Position numbers and translations under genes: made by a program. A stretch of 64,000 bases of DNA from Synechococcus sp. A18-25c. Its GTDB lineage: Bacteria; Cyanobacteriota; Cyanobacteriia; PCC-6307; Cyanobiaceae. Shown in pieces: positions 20,595-29,530 of this stretch (position 1 is its first letter; each line of letters opens with the position of its first letter). The DNA lies in assembly GCF_014280035.1 (NCBI RefSeq), contig NZ_CP047957.1, positions 2,418,001 to 2,482,000 of the forward strand, written 5' to 3'. The notes below the pieces were generated by a model. The model was not told where the DNA came from. It did no database searches and saw nothing but the letters and a program-made list of their open reading frames with translations.

Positions 20595-20813
20595 GTGGAT
20601 CTGATTGCACAACCTCACGACTCCGAGCTGGTGCTGCTTCAACCAGCGAGCATCCACGGAGTGTTCTGGCTCCAATGCCACTTTCCCGAAAGTGAGTGGG
20701 ATGCTCTGCTGTCAGGGCAGGCCGTGTTCGAAGTGAGTTGCATGAAGCAACTTGCTCAAGATGCTCGCCAAGCCGGCGTCAGCCTGGATTGGGCAACGTC
20801 CGTGGCCTCCTGA
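20595..20813 (+). CDS. hypothetical small protein
   Basis: A 72-residue frame starting at GTG 20595 and ending three bases before the stop of the convergent DUF1028 gene. The protein (LVLLQPASIHGVFWLQCHFP, EWDALLSGQAVFEVSC) looks globular and coding-like, with no known domain. There is no good ribosome-binding site at the GTG; a strong AGGAG at 20562-20566 instead precedes an ATG in another frame that stops after 36 codons. That makes the start, or a frameshift, uncertain. Confidence 0.55.
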   Translation: MDLIAQPHDSELVLLQPASIHGVFWLQCHFPESEWDALLSGQAVFEVSCMKQLAQDARQAGVSLDWATSVAS

Positions 20814-20816
20814 GAG

Positions 20817-21494
20817 TCAGCCCGCTATCAGACGGTTTAAGCGTGGCAATTCGGCAAACGAATCGCGCCACTCTTGAGCCCAGAGCTCCTGACTGCGTTC
20901 ATATACACGCATCAACTCTTCAACAGCAGAATCACGAAAGTCGACGCGCAAATCCAAAAGTGGAAAAGCGGCTTCCCCACTCACTTGAAGCGCAGCAGAT
21001 GTTGATGTGTCAGAGCGTTGGTCGCCGCCTGCTGCTTCACCTGCCTGAAGAGCCAACATCAATCGACGGCCTAATTTCCACGTCGGGTCGCTGCAGAGGA
21101 AAGATTCTTCGATTGCTGCAAGTACTGCATTACTAGCCAAATAATTTCCCGCCACTGAAAGATTCGCGTGATGGCGGTGGCCTGCCCAGCCTCCACAAGA
21201 CTGGCCAGTCCAACAGGCTGTACGACCAGTGGAATCAATGAGATGAAACTGGCGTTGATCACGGTGAGGGTCATCGGCGAGCAGGCTGCTCAAGACCTCA
21301 TCGGCATCCGCACTTTGTTCAAGCCGTTCCAGCCCACAGATGCCGAGATAAGGATTGGTGTGTGCTTGCGTAGCCACAGCACCAACCCCCGCACGAATGT
21401 GAGGGACGGTGGATCCCACCGCCAAATGGCAAGTTGCCACGGCGACCCCAAACCGGCCGTTGCTTGGATCTCGCGCAACGATCGAAAAGGTCAT
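20817..21494 (-). CDS. DUF1028 family protein (Ntn-hydrolase-like)
   Basis: 225 residues. The N-terminus TFSIVARDPSNGRFGVAVAT is the DUF1028 signature, followed by GVGAVATQAHTNPYLG and SVAGNYLAS. The family has an Ntn-hydrolase-like fold but no firmly known reaction. The ATG overlaps the stop of the upstream N-carbamoyl amidohydrolase-like gene (ATGA), so the two are coupled and probably work on the same substrate class, for example cyclic or N-acylated amides. The substrate is inference only. Confidence 0.85.
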   Translation of the reverse strand: MTFSIVARDPSNGRFGVAVATCHLAVGSTVPHIRAGVGAVATQAHTNPYLGICGLERLEQSADADEVLSSLLADDPHRDQRQFHLIDSTGRTACWTGQSCGGWAGHRHHANLSVAGNYLASNAVLAAIEESFLCSDPTWKLGRRLMLALQAGEAAGGDQRSDTSTSAALQVSGEAAFPLLDLRVDFRDSAVEELMRVYERSQELWAQEWRDSFAELPRLNRLIAG

Positions 21495-22780
21495 GTGAGG
21501 GCACTGTCAAGCCGCTGAATGGTTTCCAGCAAAACAGCAGTGCCATCCACACACTGGCGGTCAGTGGTGAATTCGGCCGCTGAATGGCTGAGACCATCGC
21601 GGCTGGGAACAAAAATCATGCCCATCGGCCAGCGACGGCCAATCTCTTGGGCATCGTGACTGGCACGACTCGGCAGCCCACTCCAGCGGAGGCCGAGATC
21701 CGTGGCCACTGACGCAATGGTCGACATCACCATGGCATCAGCTGGGGTCGGCTCCACCTGAAACTGAGGCTCCAAACGAATGGGGCATCCCGTCGCAGTG
21801 GAAATCCGCTCGAGCTCCATCTCCAGGTTGGAGACCAATTGATCCAAGACAGCGGGGCTAAGATCCCGAATATCCACCGTCATCGAAACGGAGCCGGGCA
21901 CCACGTTGGCGGCATTGGGCCAAACCTCCAGCCGACCCACCGTCGCCACAGGATCCCCTGGGTGAAGTTGGGCGATGGACTCGACCGCGAGCACCACTCT
22001 GGAGGCTGCAGCCAACGCGTCCTTGCGCAACGTCATCGGCGTCGTACCGGCATGGTTGGGCTGACCCTCCACCTGAATGGAAAACCGACGCTGGCCAACG
22101 ATGCCTTCAACAACACCGATGGCATCACCGCGATGCTCCAGCACAGCACCCTGCTCAACGTGCAATTCCAGAAATGCTGCAATCGCCTGATCAGCACGAC
22201 GGGCAGACGCCAAGGACGGCCAGTGCCCCCCGATGCGCTTCAGGTTGACGTCAATCGGCTCACCGTTGCTGGTGGCATAAGCCGTTGGCTCAGCAGAGGC
22301 AGTCCCAGCCATGCCCTTGCAACCGACCATCGTTGACTCTTCGTCAGCGAAGGCCACCACTTCAAAGGAATGACGTAATTCAAGGCCTGCATCCATAAGA
22401 GCACGAGCTGCCTCAAGGCCGGCCAACACGCCGAGAACGCCATCAAAACGGCCGCCGGTTGGCACCGTATCTAAGTGAGAGCCCGTCATCAGCACGGGCA
22501 AAGTGGGATCCTGCCCTTCCAAGCGGCCAATCAGATTGCCAGCCGTATCGACACGAACTTTCAAGCCGGACGCTTTCATCCAGGCCGCCAGCTGATCACG
22601 ACCCTGCACATCAGTCGCACTGAAGCCGCGCCGACACACACTGCCATCGGCCTGCAGACCGATGGAGGCCATCTGATCAAGCGATTGAATGAGGCGAGCA
22701 CGGTTGGGGGTTACCGCTGTTTTCCGAACCGTTGCCTCCACTGGAGTGGCTTGTGGACGATTGGAAAGCAGTTGTGGCAA
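21491..22780 (-). CDS. M20-family N-carbamoyl-L-amino-acid hydrolase / allantoate amidohydrolase-like
   Basis: A 429-residue zinc amidohydrolase of the HyuC/AllC branch. Metal-binding regions appear in order: GSHLDTVPTGGRFDGVLG, FADEESTMVGCKG, LELHVEQGAVLE and, near the C-terminus, SRASHDAQEIG and HSAAEFTT. The product cleaves an N-carbamoyl or ureido group to ammonia, carbon dioxide and an amino acid. Neighbours (urease, asparagine synthetase, a carbamoyltransferase-like gene) point to scavenging of nitrogen from carbamoylated compounds. No hydantoinase or allantoinase is in the window, so the natural substrate is open. Confidence 0.85.
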   Translation of the reverse strand: MPQLLSNRPQATPVEATVRKTAVTPNRARLIQSLDQMASIGLQADGSVCRRGFSATDVQGRDQLAAWMKASGLKVRVDTAGNLIGRLEGQDPTLPVLMTGSHLDTVPTGGRFDGVLGVLAGLEAARALMDAGLELRHSFEVVAFADEESTMVGCKGMAGTASAEPTAYATSNGEPIDVNLKRIGGHWPSLASARRADQAIAAFLELHVEQGAVLEHRGDAIGVVEGIVGQRRFSIQVEGQPNHAGTTPMTLRKDALAAASRVVLAVESIAQLHPGDPVATVGRLEVWPNAANVVPGSVSMTVDIRDLSPAVLDQLVSNLEMELERISTATGCPIRLEPQFQVEPTPADAMVMSTIASVATDLGLRWSGLPSRASHDAQEIGRRWPMGMIFVPSRDGLSHSAAEFTTDRQCVDGTAVLLETIQRLDSALT

Positions 22781-22875
22781 TGGTCGTGACCCTTAGTTCA
22801 AACCAACGGTCACTTTCGCCTGGGTTTTCGAAACTTCCTGTCGTCAATGCAACTGTTTAACCCTGATCAAAGAAT

Positions 22876-24900
22876 TCAAACGGGCATCAAGACACGCCAT
22901 CCCAACCGCTCCGCCTCCTCTCGTGCCAAAGCGGGAACATCAGCAGCCACGAACATGCGGTGCAACATCTGCACTCCCAGCAGGTGGTTGATCACAGCGT
23001 CCATCTGAACGCGCTCGGAATCCGTGGTCTGCGGGTGGTCATGGCGATCAAAGAGAGCCCGTACGCCGTCTTTGCTCAACAGTCCAGCGGCATCAATCGC
23101 TTCATCACTGAGATAGTCATCCGCCAACTGTTTCATCTGCGCCCACTTCTCCGGCTCCGTGTGGGCAGGGGGCGCCATGAAGGCAAACTTCTCACGCTTG
23201 TAGAGCACCTCGGGTAGCAGCCCAGCCATCGCTTCCCGCAACACGTATTTCTCCGTTTTGCCTTTGATCCGCAATTCCGGCGGAACCCGCACCGCGGCGG
23301 CGGCGAGGTGGTGGTCCAAAAAAGCCGGACGGGCTTCCATCGAATTCGCCATATCGACACGATCACCACCCCAGGTCAAGATCTGACCCTCAAGCATGGT
23401 TTTGATCCAGACGTACTGGGCCTTGTCCAAGGCATGGCGACCCTCAAGTTGATCGGGATCGAGCTGATCGGCGATCGCCTGGCCAGGCGAGTACCCCTCG
23501 ACCGCCTGGCGATGAGAGTCCGCCAGCAATGCCGGCACGAGAGGGGCACAGGCAAGCCAGGGTTGCAGGCAACTCGGTGTGAAACCCACCACATCCTCCA
23601 AAGCAGGATCATCCACTTGATCGGCGGCCAACATCGCCCCCTGAACCAGAGCATTCGACTGCTGCAACAGCGACTCCCAGCTGCTGCGTTCCTCCTCCGG
23701 CAGATCATCAAGACCGTGCAGGAACATGTCGCGGCGGAACGCGGGGTAGCCACCGAACAACTCGTCGGAGCCTTCACCCGTCATCACCACCTTGTAGTCA
23801 ACGTTGTTGACGTGGCGACTCATCAGATATTTGGCCACCGCCAGGGTGTTGTAAATCGTGCGCTCCGCATGCCAAAGGGTGCGCTCCATGAATCCATAGA
23901 GCTCACGTCCTGACAGGCGCATCACATCCTGCTCCGCTCCCGTGGCTTCCGCCATTTCCTGAGCGATCGGTGATTCGTCATATCGGGCATCATCAAAGCC
24001 GATGGTGAAGGCCCGCACTGGGGACTGACTCACTGCAGAAGCCAGACCAAGAATCGAACAACTGTCGATCCCGCCGGAGAGGTAACAACCGACCGGCACA
24101 TCAGCAACCATGCGCAGTTCGACGGCCTCCAGCAGCGCTGCGCGCACGGCCGCAACATGATCAGCCTCGCTCAGGCTTTGATCGCGCTCATCCTTGCGCG
24201 GAAAGTTCAGATCCCAATACGACCACTCGGACACCTCGAGCTGACCCTGGGCACGCTGCACCTTCAGCACGTGCCCAGGCTTCACCTGGTGAACCCCTGC
24301 AAAGGCAGTGGTGCCCGGCACCATCGTTTGCATCAGCTGATGGAACAAGCCTTCCGAGGTGAAACGTCGCTCCACCGCAGGATGGGCGAACAACACCTTG
24401 AGCTCCGACCCGAACACCAATCCCTCGGATGTCATGGCCCAGTACTGGGGTTTGATCCCAAAACGATCCCGCACTAGATAGAGGCAATCCTCCTCGCGAT
24501 CAAACAGAGCGAAAGCGAATTCCCCTCGTAGCAAGGGCAAGGTCGCGTTCAAGCCCTGGCGCTGATAGAGCCGCAGCAGAATCTCGGAATCGCTCTTGCT
24601 GCTGAAACGAACTCCCTGAGCGGTGAGATCGGCGCGAATGCGCTGAAAGTCATAGAACTCACCGTTGTGGGCCATCAACACCTCACCGTCATCGGTAAGA
24701 AACGGCTGCCGCGCTCTTGACTCATTGAGATCAATGATCGACAGCCGGGCATGGCAGAAACCAACCCCTGCCTGATCGAGACACTCCACCCCGAAGCCAT
24801 CCGGCCCGCGATGGGCTTGGATCGCTGCCATATTGACCAGCAACTGCCGATCGACCGTCTGGTCACGATCAGCGTTAAACACACCTCCGATACCGCACAT
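22876..24900 (-). CDS. asnB: asparagine synthetase (glutamine-hydrolysing)
   Basis: 674 residues. The N-terminal Ntn glutaminase domain begins MCGIGG, with Cys2 as nucleophile, and has NGEFYDFQRIRADL. The C-terminal synthetase has the ATP-pyrophosphatase loop YLSGGIDSCSILGLA and MTGEGSDELFGGYPA. It makes asparagine, or another amidated acid, from the carboxylic acid, glutamine and ATP. It follows a carbamoyltransferase-like gene by 9 bases on the same strand. The clustered partner leaves room for a non-asparagine substrate. Confidence 0.9.
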   Translation of the reverse strand: MCGIGGVFNADRDQTVDRQLLVNMAAIQAHRGPDGFGVECLDQAGVGFCHARLSIIDLNESRARQPFLTDDGEVLMAHNGEFYDFQRIRADLTAQGVRFSSKSDSEILLRLYQRQGLNATLPLLRGEFAFALFDREEDCLYLVRDRFGIKPQYWAMTSEGLVFGSELKVLFAHPAVERRFTSEGLFHQLMQTMVPGTTAFAGVHQVKPGHVLKVQRAQGQLEVSEWSYWDLNFPRKDERDQSLSEADHVAAVRAALLEAVELRMVADVPVGCYLSGGIDSCSILGLASAVSQSPVRAFTIGFDDARYDESPIAQEMAEATGAEQDVMRLSGRELYGFMERTLWHAERTIYNTLAVAKYLMSRHVNNVDYKVVMTGEGSDELFGGYPAFRRDMFLHGLDDLPEEERSSWESLLQQSNALVQGAMLAADQVDDPALEDVVGFTPSCLQPWLACAPLVPALLADSHRQAVEGYSPGQAIADQLDPDQLEGRHALDKAQYVWIKTMLEGQILTWGGDRVDMANSMEARPAFLDHHLAAAAVRVPPELRIKGKTEKYVLREAMAGLLPEVLYKREKFAFMAPPAHTEPEKWAQMKQLADDYLSDEAIDAAGLLSKDGVRALFDRHDHPQTTDSERVQMDAVINHLLGVQMLHRMFVAADVPALAREEAERLGWRVLMPV

Positions 24901-24909
24901 AACCCTGAT

Positions 24910-26025
24910 TCAGACGACGTCCATGACCCGGTCAGCCCGGTTCACCATGCAGGTGAGGAGAGCCATACGCAGAAACACCGCACCTCGGGCCTGGCTGAAA
25001 TACCAGTTGTGAGGTGTCTCATCCACGCAGGTGCTCAGTTCGGCTCCCCGAGCCAGCGGATGCAAAACAATGGAGCCGTCTTTGTAGGGGAGATCCTTGG
25101 TCAACCGGAACTGCGATCCATGCACCTCAAAACTGTCGCCCACCCAGGCGATGGCATTGATGTAGGTGACATCCAAATGTGGCAATTCCGTGAGTAAGTC
25201 TGTGCTGCAACGCAAGTTGAGACCAGCCTCCTGGAGCTCCTCACACTGACCGGCATCAAACAACGTGTCTTCAGGATCCGCCTCAGCGTGATGAATCACC
25301 ACGACCTCCTCAACGATCTGAGGGAACTTGGCCAGAATCCTGAGTAGCGAACGCACCGTGCGCATCCTGGACGGCACACCGATCACGCCGATCCTGATTC
25401 TCTGGTCCGCTGAAACAATGGGCTGGGCCAGGCTCGGACGCCACTTGAAAATCGTGAAGAGATCCGCCATCGCCTGCGTCGGGTGCTCATCCAGGCCATT
25501 CCCGGCATTGATGATTGGAATGCGCAGGGTTTGCGACATGGCGTAAACCGCTCCGGGATCGCTGTCCCGCAACACCACGCAGTCGCCGTAGTTGTTGAAC
25601 ATGTGCGCCACATCCTCAAGCGATTCGCCTTTAGCAATCCCCGTGGTGGAGCGATCCGTGATGTTGATGGAGCTGCCACCGAGCCGATGCCAAGCACTGT
25701 CGAACGACAACCGAGTGCGCGTGCTGGGCTCATAGAAGGCGTTGATCAAGATCTTGCCCTGCAGCGGCATGTTGTGCGTGATGTAGCGCTCGGGATTGCT
25801 CTCGTACTTCGCCGCCAATCGAAACAACTGCAGCAGCGTTTGCGGACGAAACGACTGGATCGAGACCACGTGCTGATCCACGAGGTCGAGCAGGGGTTCC
25901 GCCTCCTCCTCAATGCAGGTCAGCAGCGACTGGGGGTGCGTACGGCCGTAGACGTCTGGGCCAAGGGGCGCGAATCGCATGGGCGCCTCCTCAACCTCCA
26001 GGGCAACTTGCTTGGTATTCAACAT
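24910..26025 (-). CDS. aspartate/ornithine carbamoyltransferase family protein, atypical
   Basis: 371 residues. Carbamoyl-phosphate site motifs are intact: FYEPSTRTRLSFDSAWHRLG, STTGIAKGESLEDVA, DEHPTQAMADL and MRTVRSLLRIL. The segment where catalytic ATCase has TRVQKER, whose Arg and Gln bind aspartate, reads NAIAWVGDSFEV here, so the second substrate may not be aspartate. The ATG at 26025 has AGGAG five bases upstream; the first ~60 residues extend beyond the usual catalytic chain. It is in operon with asnB. Whether it is anabolic or degradative is not shown. Confidence 0.8.
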   Translation of the reverse strand: MLNTKQVALEVEEAPMRFAPLGPDVYGRTHPQSLLTCIEEEAEPLLDLVDQHVVSIQSFRPQTLLQLFRLAAKYESNPERYITHNMPLQGKILINAFYEPSTRTRLSFDSAWHRLGGSSINITDRSTTGIAKGESLEDVAHMFNNYGDCVVLRDSDPGAVYAMSQTLRIPIINAGNGLDEHPTQAMADLFTIFKWRPSLAQPIVSADQRIRIGVIGVPSRMRTVRSLLRILAKFPQIVEEVVVIHHAEADPEDTLFDAGQCEELQEAGLNLRCSTDLLTELPHLDVTYINAIAWVGDSFEVHGSQFRLTKDLPYKDGSIVLHPLARGAELSTCVDETPHNWYFSQARGAVFLRMALLTCMVNRADRVMDVV

Positions 26026-26168
26026 CGAGGCTCCTAGGCGCAATCCCGATGAAACGGAACTTGAGCAGCGCCATCCATGTGATTCAAATCACCCTCTAGC
26101 AACAGGGGGCGCCGAAGCCAGTAAATCTGGGAGATCTTTGGAACTGATTCAGAATTCAGTCTTAATAA

Positions 26169-26312
26169 CTACCAAACTCGTCCGTTTCGATACTCAAGCC
26201 ACCAGATCAGCAGCAAGACCACCACTGACAGCACCAGCGCCAGCTGGCTACCCAGTAACACCAACTCAAACCCCTTCAGGCCAAGCACCACCGAAAACAA
26301 GGAAGTGATCAT
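26169..26312 (-). CDS. tiny membrane protein overlapping the symporter stop
   Basis: A 47-residue frame whose ATG overlaps the stop of the upstream sodium/solute symporter (ATGA), the standard coupling in this genome. It has one long hydrophobic segment (SQLALVLSVVVLLLIWW) followed by a short basic tail EYRNGRVW. I do not recognise a family. The location suggests an accessory subunit of the symporter. The 143 bases between its stop and the next gene hold the carbamoyltransferase promoter region. Confidence 0.6.
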   Translation of the reverse strand: MITSLFSVVLGLKGFELVLLGSQLALVLSVVVLLLIWWLEYRNGRVW

Positions 26313-27736
26313 GGGTCCTCCTTCAAGAGTGCGAAATCAAACCGTTCCGGCCAAAGGTGGCTGCCCACCAGCATCACGAGAGCAGAAATGGCAGCTGAGA
26401 ACACCGCAGCGCAGTAGGGCTCAATCAACACATAAGCGGCCAGGCCCACCAGGCTTCCGCTGAGCATCGCCAAGATGGCAGCGCCACGGCTAGCAGAGCG
26501 CCAGTACAAACCACAGGCCACAGGCCAGACGGTGGACGCCACCAAGGACCCCGTGAACAACAACACGGAGGCCAATGAATCGAGCTGAGGCCAAGACAAG
26601 GCCAGGGTCACCACAGCCAGTCCCACCACCATCATCCGTGCCGCTTGTTTGAGCTGTGCATCACTGGCCTGGGGCTGCAGCAGGCGGAAATAGACATCTT
26701 CTGCCAAAAGATCAGCTGTGGAGGCGAGCAGCGAATCCAAGGTGGAGGTGAGCGAGGCAAACACGACCACAAACACCAGCGCTGCACCACCGGCACCCAG
26801 AAGATCAGCGGCCATCACAGGAAACACCATGTTCACCTGCTGCAGAGGCAGATCACGGGCTAGGGCCACAAGGCCAATGGAACCGGTCACCAAGGGAACG
26901 CTCATCCAGGCGAGGCCCCCCAGAACGAACGACGTCATCACCACGCTTCGGCGACTGGCAAACACCCGAGACCACCAGATGTTGTTATGAAACACCTCCC
27001 CCATCGAGAACAAAGCTGAATTCCAGGCGAGCAGCAGGCCCGCAGGCAGCAGCAGATCCAGACGATCTGGGTGCTGGTTCACCAGAGCTGCATGCACCTC
27101 CGGCATCGGCGACTGGCGAAACGCCAGCACAGCCACCACCGCCAACAACACCATGATCAGCAACGACTGAATGAAGTCCGTGCCGATCACCGCACGCATG
27201 CCGCCATAGAGGGTGTAAAGGGTCGCGACGCCAATCACAACCACCATGCCGACGTGGTAGTCAAACCCTGAAAGTGCCTGCAACAACAGACCAGCACCCA
27301 TCGCCTGGGTCATCAGAAAACCCAGGGTGTAGATGGCCGTGATCACCATGAACACCCACCAGGCCAACCGGCCATAGCGCAAGCGAATGAAGTCTCCACT
27401 GGTGCGGCCATGGGGCATGAGCTGCTTGATCCGCAGCGCCAATGGCGCAAACAAAATCAATCCCAATCCGGCCAAGCCGTAGCTGAACATGCCCCAGAGG
27501 CCCGTTCTGTAGCCAAATTCCGGGGCCAGAAGGGTGGTGTTGCCGGTCACCCAGGAGGCCATCAACGTGGCCGTGCTCAAGGCCAGACCGATGTTGCGGC
27601 CGGCCAGCATGTAATCGTCAGCATCACCCTTGCCACGTCGCCCCCAGGCCACACCCAGGGCGACCCAGAGCACAGAAAACAGAACCACCAAAGCCCAGGC
27701 GATTCCAGGGGCCAAGAACGGAGTGGTGCCAGCCAT
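26309..27736 (-). CDS. sodium:solute symporter (SSS family)
   Basis: 475 residues with about 13 hydrophobic segments. SSS features: DDYMLAGRNIGLALSTATLMAS near the N-terminus, WVTGNTTLLAPEFGY, LYTLYGGMRAVIGTDFIQSL and FASLTSTLDSLLASTADLL. The GRTSGDFIRLRYG stretch resembles DUR3-like urea and related solute carriers, and the nitrogen-rich setting fits, but the substrate is inference. Its start is overlapped by a 38-residue ORF and its stop by a 47-residue ORF, both with a single membrane span. Confidence 0.88.
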   Translation of the reverse strand: MAGTTPFLAPGIAWALVVLFSVLWVALGVAWGRRGKGDADDYMLAGRNIGLALSTATLMASWVTGNTTLLAPEFGYRTGLWGMFSYGLAGLGLILFAPLALRIKQLMPHGRTSGDFIRLRYGRLAWWVFMVITAIYTLGFLMTQAMGAGLLLQALSGFDYHVGMVVVIGVATLYTLYGGMRAVIGTDFIQSLLIMVLLAVVAVLAFRQSPMPEVHAALVNQHPDRLDLLLPAGLLLAWNSALFSMGEVFHNNIWWSRVFASRRSVVMTSFVLGGLAWMSVPLVTGSIGLVALARDLPLQQVNMVFPVMAADLLGAGGAALVFVVVFASLTSTLDSLLASTADLLAEDVYFRLLQPQASDAQLKQAARMMVVGLAVVTLALSWPQLDSLASVLLFTGSLVASTVWPVACGLYWRSASRGAAILAMLSGSLVGLAAYVLIEPYCAAVFSAAISALVMLVGSHLWPERFDFALLKEDP

Positions 27737-27852
27737 CAGTCAGCCCCCCGATCACGCCAATCCAGGTGGCCGCGCACGATCATCACCACAGTTGAACCTG
27801 TGACCAGTGCGCCAAGGGCGAAGATCAAGCGCGCCCAGAGCAGTTCATCCAA
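27736..27852 (-). CDS. tiny membrane protein overlapping the symporter start
   Basis: A 38-residue frame from a TTG at 27852, ending in a TGA that shares one base with the symporter ATG (TGATG). It encodes one transmembrane segment (ARLIFALGALVTGSTVVMIV) and a charged tail RGHLDWRDRGAD. No family recognised and the start is a rare codon, so it is a candidate only. The tight coupling and the matching small ORF at the other end of the symporter are the arguments for it. Confidence 0.5.
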   Translation of the reverse strand: MDELLWARLIFALGALVTGSTVVMIVRGHLDWRDRGAD

Positions 27853-27989
27853 GACGAGAGATGGTGTTGGCTTCGCCCATCAGATAAGCAAACACCGCAC
27901 GCGAGACCTAGGACTTCAAGCGATTCCGGTGCTCGGGACTACGCAAAACACCAAGCCCCCACGCATTCCCGAGTCAAATTGCGGAATGT

Positions 27990-28003
27990 GTAGCAACCAC
28001 AAC
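27990..28003 (+). promoter_or_regulatory. NtcA-like box (GTA-N8-AAC) in divergent gap
   Basis: GTAGCAACCACAAC has one mismatch to GTA-N8-TAC and shares the GTA-N-CAA pattern with the perfect boxes. It lies in the 178-base gap between the symporter unit and the ATP-grasp gene. Neither direction shows a convincing -10 at the usual spacing, and for the ATP-grasp gene it would fit only the later ATG at 28055. The gap holds nothing else I can support. Confidence 0.25.
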
Positions 28004-28030
28004 CAGACAGGTGACAGGCCGAGGTTTTGG

Positions 28031-29530
28031 ATGCCATTACACCATGGTTTCGGGATGTTCACCGACTACAAACCCTCAGTCGGCTACGACGAATATTTTT
28101 GCAGCATTACGGAATCGCCTAGGGACGACCTCGCCCCTCTGCTCACATCTCTTGGCCAGATGGGATTGCAGGAACTGAACCGCAACCATGCCTCTGCGAG
28201 CAATCTTCTGCGTCGACTGGGAGCCACCTTCCGGCTGAATGATTCCGGACTCAACGGCAGTGAACGCATCCTTCCCTTCGATCCACTGCCACGATTGATC
28301 AGCCGCGGCCAGTGGCAGCGCCTGGAGCAAGGGCTGCTGCAGCGGCTGGAAGCGATTGATTGCTTTCTGGCCGACATCTATGGCCCCCAGACCATCCTCA
28401 ACGACAAGGTGATTCCCAGGGAAGACGTGGAAAGCTCCTCGGGATGGAGACCACAAATGCAAGGAATCAACCTGCCGCTGAATCGTTGGTGCCATATCTC
28501 CGGACTGGATTTAATCCGTGATGGGCAGGGCACCTGGCGCGTTTTGGAAGACAACCTGCGTTGTCCCTCCGGCGTGGCCTACTTCTTGGAGAACCGGCGG
28601 GTGATGAAACGGTTGTTCCCCAGTTTGTTTGCGGGACGCACCGTCCAACCGATCGATGATTATCCCTCCCATCTGCTGCGCACGCTGCAGGATCTGGCGC
28701 CATGGAGTGATGCACCACGGGTCGTGATCCTGACGCCAGGGGTGTTCAACAGCGCTTATTTCGAACACAGCTACTTGGCGCAACAGATGGGCATTCCCCT
28801 GGTGGAAGGCCGGGATCTGATCTGTGTGGACGGCCGCACCTGGATGCAAAGCACCAATGGACGCACTCCTGTGGATGTGATCTACCGGCGCATCGACGAT
28901 GACTTCCTCGACCCGACCGTGTTTCGCAGCGACTCGATGCTCGGCGTTCCTGGCCTCATCGATGTGCTTCGTCGGGGACGCGTCGCCATTGCCAATGCTC
29001 CTGGAACCGGCATCGCGGACGACAAATTGATCTACGCCCACGTGCCGACGATGATCCGCTACTACCTCAGTGAAGAACCGATCATCGAGAACGTTCCCAC
29101 CTACCTCTGTGCTCGGCCCGACGACCGCGCCTATGTGCTGGAGAACCTTGAACAGCTGGTGGTGAAGTCAGTTGCTGAAGCAGGAGGCTACGGAATGCTG
29201 ATCGGACCTCAGGCCAGCCGCACGGAGATCGCCGACTTCGACTCCAGGATTCGTGCCAATCCGCGCAACTTCATCGCCCAGCCGACCCTTCAGCTTTCCA
29301 CTGTTCCTGCCCTCAGTGACGGGGAGCTTTACCCCTGCCATGTGGACCTGAGGCCCTACGTACTCCGAGGCAAAAGCAGCTGGGTTAGCCCCGGCGGCCT
29401 GACCAGGGTCGCTCTCAAACGCGGCTCACTCGTGGTGAACTCCTCTCAAGGTGGGGGCTGCAAAGACACCTGGATTGTCGATGAACAACAGGTGAGCGCA
29501 ACGCAACCGATGGAGGCCGTGCCGTGCTGA
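28031..29530 (+). CDS. circularly permuted type 2 ATP-grasp protein
   Basis: About 499 residues of the DUF404/DUF407 ATP-grasp family. Recognisable parts: YDEYFCSITESPRDD, RWCHISGLDLIRDGQGTWRVLEDN, IANAPGTGIADDKLIYA and VVKSVAEAGGYGML (nucleotide-binding glycine loop). These enzymes form amide or peptide bonds using ATP. I use the ATG at 28031 because GAGG stands six bases upstream; ATG 28055 (MFTDYKPSVG) is also reasonable. The last codons overlap the alpha-E gene. The frame is open to 27410, but that part is antisense to the symporter. Confidence 0.88.
   Translation: MPLHHGFGMFTDYKPSVGYDEYFCSITESPRDDLAPLLTSLGQMGLQELNRNHASASNLLRRLGATFRLNDSGLNGSERILPFDPLPRLISRGQWQRLEQGLLQRLEAIDCFLADIYGPQTILNDKVIPREDVESSSGWRPQMQGINLPLNRWCHISGLDLIRDGQGTWRVLEDNLRCPSGVAYFLENRRVMKRLFPSLFAGRTVQPIDDYPSHLLRTLQDLAPWSDAPRVVILTPGVFNSAYFEHSYLAQQMGIPLVEGRDLICVDGRTWMQSTNGRTPVDVIYRRIDDDFLDPTVFRSDSMLGVPGLIDVLRRGRVAIANAPGTGIADDKLIYAHVPTMIRYYLSEEPIIENVPTYLCARPDDRAYVLENLEQLVVKSVAEAGGYGMLIGPQASRTEIADFDSRIRANPRNFIAQPTLQLSTVPALSDGELYPCHVDLRPYVLRGKSSWVSPGGLTRVALKRGSLVVNSSQGGGCKDTWIVDEQQVSATQPMEAVPC

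Noticed and set aside
27410-28030. Long N-terminal extension of the ATP-grasp protein
   Set aside because: The region is antisense to the symporter and its translation is low-complexity.
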